36,092 nt of DNA from Planctomycetaceae bacterium (GTDB lineage Bacteria; Planctomycetota; Phycisphaerae; SM23-33): NCBI GenBank assembly GCA_021371965.1, contig JAJFVE010000130.1:1-36092 (forward strand). The letters are read 5' to 3'. The position numbers and the translations under genes are program-made. How positions within the stretch are numbered: position 1 is the stretch's first letter; the number at the start of each line of letters is the position of its first letter. Below, in pieces: positions 14,839 to 23,776 of this stretch. A model generated the notes under the pieces. That model did no database searches. It saw nothing but the letters and a program-made list of their open reading frames with translations, and had not been told where the DNA came from.

Positions 14839-14877
14839 AGCATCCGCCTTCGCCAAGGCTACGGCGTGACAAGAGCT
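14839..14877 (-). repeat. Right copy of inverted dispersed repeat
   Basis: Inverted partner of 13430-13470: on the minus strand it begins AGCTCTTGTC and ends GGATGCT. Between it and the stop codon of the PQQ-like gene (14878-15038) I see only AT-rich sequence without a convincing gene, promoter or terminator. Confidence 0.45.
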
Positions 14878-15038
14878 CCGCCGCTAACATTGCCTCTGCC
14901 TAATTGCACTCATGTATAACAATGCGATTTGTCAATACTAATTGCTTACCTTCCCATAAACTCGCTGTGAAAAGTACAACAAAGTGCAAGGAATGTGCAA
15001 GGGCAGGTCGGATGCCCATGCTGCTTCCGCGGTGACCA

Positions 15039-18000
15039 TTATTGTCCTTCCACGCACTCGATGCCGCTCAGGATCGGCTTGCCGGTCCTGGGCTTGAACT
15101 CGACGGTCAGCTTGTCGGACACGCTGACGTTCTTGAGTTCGACAACAAGCGACCGCTTTGGTCCGCCGGCGGCGGCCGCGACGTCGAGGCCTTGCCGGAC
15201 GACCTTGCCCTGGACGATCACGTCGAAGACGCGCTGACCGGTAGCGAGGCCGTCCATCTCGGCGAAGACCAGTCGCACCGTGTGCGGCCGCGCGGGCGAA
15301 CCCTCCGGGCCCATTCTCACCGACAGCGACTCGATACCCTCGGCGACGCTGGAAGCCACCCACGCCAGCGCGCCCGAGACGGTCGAGGGGTCCTGGCGGT
15401 GCAGGGCGCCGTTGAACTCGACGACCGTCGTGGCTTTCCTGCCGGAACCGACCTGTCGCCTGCCGCCGGGCTTGAGGTCCACATCCACCTGCATCTCTGG
15501 GCTGCCGGCGGGAGGATACTCCAGCCAGAGCGTGCCCTCGTACAGGCGGTCGCCGGGGGCGCCGAGGTTCAGACCGATCCGCTTAAGCACGCCCTCGGCC
15601 GGCGGGGGCAGAACGCTGTAGGTCCACATCTGCGCCTCGGGCATGTGCACCAGCGCCAGCGACGCCTGAAGCGGGTACGAGCAACTGCACGTGCGCGTGT
15701 AGTCGGGGGCACTGAGGACGCCGTCGGCGGCAATCAGGTTCGAGGTGCAGCCGCTCTTGAACCCGCCGAAGTTTCCCGTGCCGCCCTGGCCGAGCAGATC
15801 GTAGTAGCCCGCCGTGCCGCTGCGGAAGAACATCATGTTCTGGCTGGCGATAGCCGTGTTGCAGCCGTAGAAGCGATGCCACGCCCAGGGCACATCCTGG
15901 CCGCTGACGGGATGGCGCACCGTCGCGGGCTTTCCGGTCAGCAGCGAAAACGCCTCGCCGCCGTCGCCACCGTTGGTGATGCCCCGGTCGCGCCACAGGA
16001 GCACGGGCCCTTCGATCTTGCGGTCCATGTCCTGCCAGAGCACACTGCCGTCGGCGCCGCGATAGGCGACGATACCGCGCCCCGCCTCGTCGCCGGCGCG
16101 GTCGCGCGACCCGCTGCCGCACTGCAGCAGCGCGTCGTGCGCCGATGAGTATCCCAGCCACGTGCCGAAGATGTCCTTGTCGGCCGACCAGACCCCCTTG
16201 CCGGTCTTGAGGTCCAGCGCGACCAGCCGCCCGGGCGGGACCGGCTGACCGATGAACGCCAACTGCGCGCGGTTGCCTTCGGAGAAGTTATCCAGAGCGT
16301 AAACCTTACCGCCGCCAGTGGTGACGGCGTTGTGGCGATACGCCACAGCCGCCGGTCGCTGCCAGAGCACCTTGCCGCTGTCGCGGTCGAGGGCCACCAG
16401 GTTGCGGCTGCTGATGCCGAAGCGGGTGTTGAGTTTGACTTCCGCCGCGGCCGCCAGGTCGAACGTCGCGCCCATGGGCTTGGGTTTGGGTTTAACCTTG
16501 TCCTTGGGCTTGGGCAGCTTGACGTCGATCTCCATCGGTTCGGTGGTGGCCACCAGCACGTCGCCGGCGATCATCAGCACGCCCCAGTTGGGCGCGGCGC
16601 AGCCCGCCCGCGCCGGGGCCTTGAACGTCGCGGCGGTCTTGCCGGTGGCCGCATCGAGCACGACGATGTCGGGCCCGTTGATCAGGTACAGGCGGTCGAC
16701 CGTGATAGCGTAGTTGGAACCGAACTGGTTGGCACCGGGGATATGCCCCTGGTTGTAGCTGTCGTCGCGAACGTCGTCTTTGAAACTCCTGTCCCAGTAC
16801 ATGCCAAAGTTATTGAAGCCCTCGATCTTCCGCTGCCACAGCACGCGGCCGGTGTACACGTCGCGGGCAGAGATCATGTTGATGCCCTCGATGAACAGCC
16901 GCCCGCCGGCGACCTGCGGACTGGGCCCGTGGCCGTGGCGGGGCAGCACGTCGCGGAGATTGTCGCTGCCGAACCACAGCAGTCCCAGCGGCGCGGCCAC
17001 GCGATGCTCGGCGCCGACGACCGAGTTCGACGCGTCGGCGTATTGGTGCGTCCACTCGCCGGCGCCGGGCAGGGCGCCGCCGCGGCGGATGCGAACATCC
17101 GTTGCAGCCACCTCGACCGTCGCGCCCTCGAGCTTGCCGCCCTTAGCCAACGCGGCCAGCGCCTCGCCGCCGGGCAAGACCGCCACGCCGCCGTAAGGCC
17201 GCAGCGGCGCCACCAGGCGCTCGACGCTGCACTTTGCGGCGTCGAAGCCCGCAGCCGCGATGTCTTCGCTGGCGATCAGGCTGGCGAAGTACGGCGAGAG
17301 GTCGTAGTCGAAACCGTTGCCGACGATGGCGGCCACGCGCGGGCCGTAGAGCCCCGCGTCGCTCATGCGGCGGCGGAAGGCGTCGGCCTTGGCGGCGTCG
17401 GGCTCGATCACGACGATGTGCAGCTTCGACTGGGCCAGCAGCTCGTCGATCAACCGCCCGCTGCCCACGCCCAGCACCAGGGCGTACCCTTCGGTCGCAC
17501 TGGCGGCCAGCATCGCCTTGGCTTTTTCGGTCCAGGCATCGGCCGCTGCCGCCGGCAGGGCGGGCTTGAGTTCGTGCGCGACCGGCGAACCGCCGCCGGC
17601 GCCGAAGCAGTAGATGGCGCCCTCGCGCGTAACGACGAAGAGCTTGTTATCGGCCGTGATCGCGCGATGAAACTTGCCGCGGAACTGCCCGGCGAGGTCC
17701 TGCCCCACGCGTCCGCCCTGCTCGAGCACGGCCGAGACGACCGTGCCGTCGGGTCCGGGGCCATAGAACTTGTCGCCGGCGCGGAGGGCGATCTCCTTCA
17801 TCATCGGCGAGAGCTTGCCCTGCCAGAGCGGCTTGAACTTGTCGACGGGAACCTTCTTGCCCTTCTTGTCGAAGCCTTCGCCGAAGTAGTGTTCGAGACC
17901 CTTGAACTCGCCGGCGGCGATGTCGAGCATGAAGACCTGATTGTTCTCGCCCAAAAACCCCGGAGCCCCGCCGCTCTTGCTGCCATCGAGGGTGTACCGC

Positions 18001-18923
18001 TGGCCGCCGTTATAGTACCCGCCCCAGGCCACGTACACGTCCCACCCGCCGAGCTGCTTGGTCATCATGTTGTTGGCCAGGAGCTGGCCGGTCTTCTGGT
18101 CGAAGATCGCCGGGCGGTTGCGGCTGTTGGGGATGATCAGCCGCCCCTGTGCGGCCGCGAGGTACCCCTGCGGCGCGATGCCCGAAAACGACAGCGCCCC
18201 GCCGTGAGGCTGGACCGACCACTGCTGTCCGTTGCCGCTGTTGGTCCAGACCAGCTTGCCCGTCCGCGCGTCCATGCAGTAGATGAAGGTGCCCATGAAC
18301 GGCCAGAGCCCGGCGGCGAAGTACAGCTTGCCCTCGTCGAGCAGCAGCCCGCCGCGCGCGGGCCAGAGGCTGATCAGCCGCCCGTTGCCCAGTCCGCGGC
18401 GGTCGCCGCCGCCGGCGCGGAACTTCCACAGCAGCTTGCCCGTCGCCGCGTCGAGCGCGTAGAGATAGCCATCATCGCTGATACAGAAGATCTTGCCCTC
18501 GAACGCTGCCGGCGCCAGGCGGATGGGGCCTTCGGCGTAGAAGCGCCACTTCTCGGCGCCGGTGGCGGTGTCATACGCCCTCAGGCTGTCGTCGACCATC
18601 GACCCGATGTACAGCATGTTGCCCAGGACGATGGGCTCGTATGAGGCGTCGAATTGCAGCTTCCACTGCGTGTCGGGCCAAGCCGGCTGGGGCGCGGGCA
18701 GTTGGCGGCTCCAGAGGAGCTTCATGTCGGCAGGCAGCGCCGTCGGGACAATCCCGCGCCGCTGTGCGTCGAACTGCCACTGCGGCCAATCGCCCGCCAG
18801 AGCGGCAGGGGCACAAAGACAAATCGCCACCAATGGCAGAACCATTGCAGCCAACGACGTGTGGGCCGAAGAAACAACCTGACAGGCTTGTTTCGAATGC
18901 ATGGCACGAGGTTGCGAACTCAT
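15039..18923 (-). CDS. Exported PQQ-like beta-propeller with methyltransferase-like insert and C-terminal malectin domain
   Basis: 1294 residues. ATG 18923 has AAGGA 6 bases upstream and gives a signal peptide ending APAALAGDWPQW; a longer frame to 19091 runs through a palindromic repeat and is rejected. Blades: LRAYDTATGAEKWRFYA, LYALDAATGKLLWKFRA, IYCMDARTGKLVWTN, VLWQR-type repeats. Residues about 479-600 form a class I methyltransferase-like Rossmann unit with motif I GYALVLGVGSGRLIDELL and acidic end of strand 2 (IVVIEPD). Next is WTHQYADASN...PLGLLWFG...RHGHGPSPQVAGGRL, then more blades. Near the C-terminus is SGCTSN...PDYTRTCSCSYPLQASLAL, and the last 170 residues resemble malectin (VRLVFAE, GQRVFDVIVQGKVV, DVAAAAGG, ILSGIECVEG). 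Envelope location expected. Ligand and any enzymatic role unknown. Confidence 0.9.
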   Translation of the reverse strand: MSSQPRAMHSKQACQVVSSAHTSLAAMVLPLVAICLCAPAALAGDWPQWQFDAQRRGIVPTALPADMKLLWSRQLPAPQPAWPDTQWKLQFDASYEPIVLGNMLYIGSMVDDSLRAYDTATGAEKWRFYAEGPIRLAPAAFEGKIFCISDDGYLYALDAATGKLLWKFRAGGGDRRGLGNGRLISLWPARGGLLLDEGKLYFAAGLWPFMGTFIYCMDARTGKLVWTNSGNGQQWSVQPHGGALSFSGIAPQGYLAAAQGRLIIPNSRNRPAIFDQKTGQLLANNMMTKQLGGWDVYVAWGGYYNGGQRYTLDGSKSGGAPGFLGENNQVFMLDIAAGEFKGLEHYFGEGFDKKGKKVPVDKFKPLWQGKLSPMMKEIALRAGDKFYGPGPDGTVVSAVLEQGGRVGQDLAGQFRGKFHRAITADNKLFVVTREGAIYCFGAGGGSPVAHELKPALPAAAADAWTEKAKAMLAASATEGYALVLGVGSGRLIDELLAQSKLHIVVIEPDAAKADAFRRRMSDAGLYGPRVAAIVGNGFDYDLSPYFASLIASEDIAAAGFDAAKCSVERLVAPLRPYGGVAVLPGGEALAALAKGGKLEGATVEVAATDVRIRRGGALPGAGEWTHQYADASNSVVGAEHRVAAPLGLLWFGSDNLRDVLPRHGHGPSPQVAGGRLFIEGINMISARDVYTGRVLWQRKIEGFNNFGMYWDRSFKDDVRDDSYNQGHIPGANQFGSNYAITVDRLYLINGPDIVVLDAATGKTAATFKAPARAGCAAPNWGVLMIAGDVLVATTEPMEIDVKLPKPKDKVKPKPKPMGATFDLAAAAEVKLNTRFGISSRNLVALDRDSGKVLWQRPAAVAYRHNAVTTGGGKVYALDNFSEGNRAQLAFIGQPVPPGRLVALDLKTGKGVWSADKDIFGTWLGYSSAHDALLQCGSGSRDRAGDEAGRGIVAYRGADGSVLWQDMDRKIEGPVLLWRDRGITNGGDGGEAFSLLTGKPATVRHPVSGQDVPWAWHRFYGCNTAIASQNMMFFRSGTAGYYDLLGQGGTGNFGGFKSGCTSNLIAADGVLSAPDYTRTCSCSYPLQASLALVHMPEAQMWTYSVLPPPAEGVLKRIGLNLGAPGDRLYEGTLWLEYPPAGSPEMQVDVDLKPGGRRQVGSGRKATTVVEFNGALHRQDPSTVSGALAWVASSVAEGIESLSVRMGPEGSPARPHTVRLVFAEMDGLATGQRVFDVIVQGKVVRQGLDVAAAAGGPKRSLVVELKNVSVSDKLTVEFKPRTGKPILSGIECVEGQ

Positions 18924-18963
18924 CACGTATCCTTTCGAACACACAGCAGGAACTACTGTCAGC

Positions 18964-19066
18964 GGGTGCCGTGGCGCGCAGGGCCGGAAGGCCCGGAGAG
19001 CCACGATCCCTGATGTTGCAGCAAGAGGTCGTGGCTGTCGGGCTTGGCCCTGCCGCCACGGCACCC
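18964..19066. repeat. Nested palindrome family, copy B
   Basis: Outer arms GGGTGCCGTGGC at 18964 and complement ending 19066; inner arms AGCCACGA with TCGTGGCT. Same family as 7019-7117 and 23557-23649. It fills most of the 164 bp between the two large PQQ-like genes and so separates, or links by RNA structure, two genes read in the same direction. Confidence 0.8.
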
Positions 19067-19087
19067 TGGCGACCTTCTCCGCACTCA

Positions 19088-22000
19088 TCATTTTTCCGCT
19101 TCGTCGACTAATTCGACGCCGCAGATCAGCGTCTTTCCGGTCCGGGCGGTCAGACCGACTTTCAGGTCGTCGGCGATCATGACGTTCTTGAACTCTTTGA
19201 TGACGCTGCGTCTCGGGCCCCCGGCCGCGGCGGCGATGTCAAAGTTCGCCAGCACCACCTTGCCCTGCAGCGACACGTCGAACACGCGCGCCCCGGCGGC
19301 AACGTCGTCGGGCTCGGCAAAACACAGCCGCACGGTGAACGCCCGCGGCGGGCTGAATTGCCCGCCGGGGTTCTCGCCCCAGCTCGGGCTCTGGCCGACG
19401 CGGATGTTCCAGCCGCGCACGACTTCCTCCACCTTGCCCGACTGCGGCTGAAGGAACGGGCGGATGCGGATCTCGCTCAGGCCCGTCACGCCCGAGGCCG
19501 TCACCCAGTTCAGCGCGCCGGCGACGGTCGTGTTGTGGTTGCGGAAGAGCTCGCCGGCCCCGCTGGTGCGCACGGGGACGTCGGGCGAGGGTCCGGCGAT
19601 GCTGGGATGCTCGACCCACAGCGTGCCGCTGTCGGCTGTGCGGTTGCCCGGGGCGCCGAAGTTCACGCCCACGCGGCGCACGGCCGTGGGCCGGTGCACC
19701 GGCGGATAGGCGTCGATGCCCCAGTACTCGATCTCGGGCATGTTCACCATCGCCAGCGACGACTGGTTCTGATACGAGCACGTGCACGTGCGCGTGTAGT
19801 CGGGGGCGTTAAGCACGCCGTCGGCCACGATCAGGTTCGACGTGCAGCCGCTCTTGAACCCGCCCAGGCTGGCGGTGCCCTGGCAGAGGTCCATCGGCAC
19901 AAACGCCGCCGACGCCGAGCGGAAGGTCAGCAGGTGCTCGCTGGCCACGGCGGTGTTGCACCCCTTGAACCGCACCCATTCGTAGGGGATCTGCTGGCCG
20001 GTGACGATATGGCGGCGCATCATCGAGCCGCCGGTGAGCAGGTTGTAGACCTTGGCCGGCGGGGCATAGGTGTTGGCGCCGCCGGTCTGGGTAAGGATCA
20101 TGTCGCGGCGGATCACGGGCGGGCCGCTGTACGGCTCGTCGTGCGTCCAGATCACGCTACCGTCCTTGCCGCGATGAGCGGTCATGCCCTTGCCGACTTC
20201 GTCGCCGCCGCGGTCGGGGCCTTCGCTGCCGCCCTGGAGCAGGATGTCGTGCTCGGCCGAGTAGCCCAGCCACGTGCCGAAAACATTCTGGCTGGTCTGC
20301 CAGAGCACCTTGCCGCTATGGGCGTCGAAAGCGTACAAAGTCGGCTTGGCAGTGAACTCCACGCCGCGTCGGTCGAGATATTCCGCTCGCTGCTTGCTCA
20401 GACCATCGATCGCGAACACCTTGCCGGCGGCGGCCACCACTGCGTTGTGGCGGAACCCGTACTCGCCCTTGCGCTGCCAGAGCACCTTGCCGCTGACGCG
20501 GTCCATGACCACCAGCAACTCGCTGCTCTCGCCGAAGCGCCCGTTAGCCGTCACGCCCGGCACGCGCGAGTACACCGGCCGCCCGATCTGCTTGGCGCTG
20601 GGCGGCAGGGCCAGCAGGCACGCGTCGATCATGAAGTCGCTGCTGGAGACGCTGGTGTTGTGGCCTTCGATGGCCAGCACGTTCTTGCCAGGCCGCAGCA
20701 GGCCCTGGCACTTGATGTCAACGTATTCAAAATCCGTCGCGGGGTGCTCCTTGATCCCGCGGGCCTTGCCCCCGCTGCCTTTGGCCACGTTGCCCCGGGC
20801 CACTTCCTTGCCGTTGAGGTACGCGATGAACGCGTCGTCAAACTTCACGCCAAGGGTGAGCCACCGCAGCGTCGTGTCGGCCACCTCGAACGTGTGCCGC
20901 AGATACACCCGCGTGTACTTGCCGCGCATGTCGCTCAGCGTCGTCGCCGCGTCGGCGTACTTGTACCCGATGGGCAGCTTGCCGCTCTTCCAGCCGGCGG
21001 CCGCGTAATCGATATCGCCCCACTGCCCCTGCGGGTCCGACCCGGCGAGGTACTGCCAGGACGATCCCTTGGGGATAACCGGCACGAGCCCATCGGGCGA
21101 GGCCTGCCCCGCCTCAGGCACCTGCAGCGGCTGGGCCGTGGCGACCAGCACATCCTGGTCGGCCAGCACCACGCCCCAGTTGGGTGCGGCCGCGCCCTCG
21201 GCTGCGGGTAGTTTGAAGTCGGCCAGTGTTTCGCCGCTGGCGGCATTGAGCACGTGACAGACGGTCTGATCGACCAGGTACACGCGATCGGCCATCGTGA
21301 CGTAGTTGGAGCCGAACAGGTTGGCCCCGGGATAGTGCCCCTGGTTGCGGCCGCCATAGAACGGGTCGGGGTTATACGACTCGGTGTAGTACATCCCGAA
21401 GGTGTTGAGCTTGGGGAACTCCCGCCGCCAGATCACGCGGCCGGTGTACACGTCGCGTGCGTGGATCACGCCGATGCCCTCGATCACCAGCCGCCCGGCC
21501 GCCACCTGCGGGCTGGGCCCGTGCCCGTGCCGCGGCAGCACGTCCATGTTTGAAGGCCCGCCGAACCACATCAGCCCCAGCGGCGCCTTGGCGACGCTGT
21601 CGGTGGACGAGACCGTATTGGCGGCGCTGGCGTACTGGTGCGTCCAGTCGGCCGAGCCCGGCAGAGCCCCCACGCGCTGCATCCGGATATCGTCATCTCC
21701 ACGCCTTACGAGCACATGGTCGCTCCGCAATGCCTCGATCTTCGCCGTGAGATCGGGATTGCACGCCCTTTTGCCCGTCAGGTACAGCGTCCCTCCGTAG
21801 GGGCGCAGCATGTTCAGAATTGCGTCGGCTATCTGGGTATCGCTACCCAGACCTGCACCAGCAGGGTCTTCGCTGACGATCAGGCTGGCCAGGTAGGGCG
21901 CCACGCGCATGCCCGGCCGCGACGTCATCACATGCACCCGCTCGCCGTAGACGCCGGCGGCGTCGTAGCGGCGGCGGGCAGCAGCGATCTTGGCCGCATC

Positions 22001-23452
22001 GCTCTCAAAGACGATCACGTGCAGCTTGCTCTGGAGAATCAGTTCATCAACCAACCGCCCGCTACCCAGGCCCAGAGCGACAGCGTAGCCTTCAGCAGCG
22101 CCGCTGATCTTCATCGCTCCGGCAGCGATCTGTTTCCAGAGGTCGTCCTGAGTCGCGACGGGTTGAACCTGCGGCGCGGCGGCCTCCGGGGTGCGTGAGC
22201 CGCTGTTAAAGCAGTAAATCCTGCCCTCGCGCGTGACGACGAAAAGCTTGCCGTCGCCGGCGAGCATGGTCCAGATCTTGCCCTCGACTTTCGCCTGCCA
22301 GGCGACGGACTTGGCGGCCGTGTCTACGCAGATCACTGACGACGCGCCGTCGGAACCGTAGAGGCTTTTGCCGGCGCCAATGTGCAGCTTCTTCATGCCG
22401 CCTGAAGGCACTTGCCAGAGGATGTTGGGCGGACCGGGCTTGGACGTCTTGCCGCGACGGTCGGGAATCGGCGGACCGAACATCTTCAGCTCGCGGGCGA
22501 CGATCTGCTCGCCTTCGAGGCCGATGGCGGCCTCGTCGGTCAACACCGCCGCGGGGCTGTTGGTTTTGGGCTCGCCGTCGGCGGCGGCTGCCACCTGGCG
22601 TTCGCACCAGAACAGACCGGCGGCCGAAATCACGTCATAGCCGCCGGCGTGCGTGACGGCGTTGCACCAGAGGAACCGCCCGGTCTTGCGGTCGTAACCG
22701 GCCGGCACGGATCGCCCGCCGGGCACGACGAGCGTGTCGCCCGAGACGGTCATGTACCCTTGGGGGCCCACGCCGGCGAAAGCGGGGCTGGCGTGCGGCT
22801 GGAGGATGTAGACCGCCCCGCTGCCGCTGTTGCACCAGAGGACCTTGCCGCTGTCGGCGTCGACGGCGTAGATGAACGTGCCCATGAACGGCCAGATTCC
22901 GGCGGCGAAGTAGACCACGCCGTCGGCCAGCACCGGCCCGCCCCGCGCCGGCCAGGCCGACGAGAGGCGATCGTTGGCCAGGATGCGATAGTCCATCGCC
23001 GGACCTTGCACCTTGTACAGCAGCTTGCCATCGGCCAGCGAGAGGCAGTACAAGTTGCCGTCGTCGCTGGAGAACCAGCATTTGTCTTTCGAGGCCACCG
23101 GCGCGAACCGCACCGGGGCGTCGGCGTAGAACCGCCACTTCTGGGCGCCAGTGTCGGTGTCATACGCGGTGACGCTGTCGCGCACCATCGACGGCACGAT
23201 CAGCAGCTTGCCGGCCACAATCGGTTCGTATGAGGCGTCGAACTGCTGCTTGTGCTGATTGAACGGCCAGGCCGACTTGGGCGTGGGCAGATGGATCGAC
23301 CACTGGCCGCTGAAGGATCGCGGCAGGGCCTCGCTCGTCCAGGCGCCGTGTCCGGGATTGTATCGCCACATGGGCCAGTCGCCCGCGTCTGCCGGGACGG
23401 CTGCGACCGCCAGTGCGCCCAGGATCGCCATCAATGCCGAAAGACGTTTCAC
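19088..23452 (-). CDS. Largest exported PQQ-like beta-propeller: methyltransferase-like, galactose-binding-like and malectin domains
   Basis: 1454 residues. ATG 23452 with GGAG 7 bases upstream; signal peptide MKRLSALMAILGALAVAAVP, mature start about ADAGDWPMWRYNPGHG. Blades as in the 1294-residue neighbour (VTAYDTDTGAQKWRFYA, IYAVDADSGKVLWCN). Methyltransferase-like unit at about 454-580 with GYAVALGLGSGRLVDELI and VIVFESD. Then WTHQYASAAN...RHGHGPSPQVAAGRLVIEG. An extra beta-sandwich at about 795-950 (WQYLAGSDPQGQW, YLRHTFEV, FDDAFIAYLNGKEVARGN, NVLAIEGHNTSVSSSDF) resembles the lectin-like domain common in planctomycete surface proteins. More blades, the Cys motif SGCTSN...PDYTRTCTCSYQNQSSLAM, then a malectin-like C-terminus (VRLCFAEPD, RVFDVSLQGKVVL, DIAAAAGG, LICGVELVD). 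It is probably an envelope glycan-binding or sensing protein; activity is not established. Confidence 0.9.
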   Translation of the reverse strand: MKRLSALMAILGALAVAAVPADAGDWPMWRYNPGHGAWTSEALPRSFSGQWSIHLPTPKSAWPFNQHKQQFDASYEPIVAGKLLIVPSMVRDSVTAYDTDTGAQKWRFYADAPVRFAPVASKDKCWFSSDDGNLYCLSLADGKLLYKVQGPAMDYRILANDRLSSAWPARGGPVLADGVVYFAAGIWPFMGTFIYAVDADSGKVLWCNSGSGAVYILQPHASPAFAGVGPQGYMTVSGDTLVVPGGRSVPAGYDRKTGRFLWCNAVTHAGGYDVISAAGLFWCERQVAAAADGEPKTNSPAAVLTDEAAIGLEGEQIVARELKMFGPPIPDRRGKTSKPGPPNILWQVPSGGMKKLHIGAGKSLYGSDGASSVICVDTAAKSVAWQAKVEGKIWTMLAGDGKLFVVTREGRIYCFNSGSRTPEAAAPQVQPVATQDDLWKQIAAGAMKISGAAEGYAVALGLGSGRLVDELILQSKLHVIVFESDAAKIAAARRRYDAAGVYGERVHVMTSRPGMRVAPYLASLIVSEDPAGAGLGSDTQIADAILNMLRPYGGTLYLTGKRACNPDLTAKIEALRSDHVLVRRGDDDIRMQRVGALPGSADWTHQYASAANTVSSTDSVAKAPLGLMWFGGPSNMDVLPRHGHGPSPQVAAGRLVIEGIGVIHARDVYTGRVIWRREFPKLNTFGMYYTESYNPDPFYGGRNQGHYPGANLFGSNYVTMADRVYLVDQTVCHVLNAASGETLADFKLPAAEGAAAPNWGVVLADQDVLVATAQPLQVPEAGQASPDGLVPVIPKGSSWQYLAGSDPQGQWGDIDYAAAGWKSGKLPIGYKYADAATTLSDMRGKYTRVYLRHTFEVADTTLRWLTLGVKFDDAFIAYLNGKEVARGNVAKGSGGKARGIKEHPATDFEYVDIKCQGLLRPGKNVLAIEGHNTSVSSSDFMIDACLLALPPSAKQIGRPVYSRVPGVTANGRFGESSELLVVMDRVSGKVLWQRKGEYGFRHNAVVAAAGKVFAIDGLSKQRAEYLDRRGVEFTAKPTLYAFDAHSGKVLWQTSQNVFGTWLGYSAEHDILLQGGSEGPDRGGDEVGKGMTAHRGKDGSVIWTHDEPYSGPPVIRRDMILTQTGGANTYAPPAKVYNLLTGGSMMRRHIVTGQQIPYEWVRFKGCNTAVASEHLLTFRSASAAFVPMDLCQGTASLGGFKSGCTSNLIVADGVLNAPDYTRTCTCSYQNQSSLAMVNMPEIEYWGIDAYPPVHRPTAVRRVGVNFGAPGNRTADSGTLWVEHPSIAGPSPDVPVRTSGAGELFRNHNTTVAGALNWVTASGVTGLSEIRIRPFLQPQSGKVEEVVRGWNIRVGQSPSWGENPGGQFSPPRAFTVRLCFAEPDDVAAGARVFDVSLQGKVVLANFDIAAAAGGPRRSVIKEFKNVMIADDLKVGLTARTGKTLICGVELVDEAEK

Positions 23453-23556
23453 CGTGATACTCCGTCCTTAGATTTTCGTGGCTCGTTTCAACCTTCAGTT
23501 TAACAGTTTTGCCGTCCAATCCGGCCGGGGAAAAAGCTTGCGCCGCACGGATGCGC

Positions 23557-23649
23557 GGGTGCCGTGGCGCGCAGGGCCGAAGGCCCGGAGAGCCACGACT
23601 GCCCAAGCCCGTCGTGGCTGTCGGGCTGAAGCCCTCCCGCCACGGCACC
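23557..23649. repeat. Nested palindrome family, copy C
   Basis: Outer arms GGTGCCGTGGC and complement GCCACGGCACC ending 23649; inner arms AGCCACGA with TCGTGGCT around a short 12-base loop. It lies in the 324-bp space between the divergent starts at 23452 and 23777. The rest of that space holds only a lone TATGAT at 23737-23742 as a possible -10 box for the gene at 23777. Confidence 0.78.
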
Positions 23650-23776
23650 AGCGGCATTTATAGGGGCTATATCTCGCGTCGAGGGGTTTCAATTATGGAG
23701 GCGGCAAAATCATCGTCGTACCGCCGGACCTTCTGCTATGATGAAGCGATAGCTGCCCCTGGAGAAGAGGATAACT

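Noticed and set aside
18924..19091. N-terminal extension of the 1294-residue PQQ-like protein
   Set aside because: It is the translation of a palindromic repeat; the start at 18923 has a ribosome binding site and leads into a signal peptide.
7019..23649. CRISPR array or tRNA genes in the repeats
   Set aside because: The three repeats are far apart, palindromic and about 100 bp long, with no regular spacers; none has tRNA cloverleaf features.
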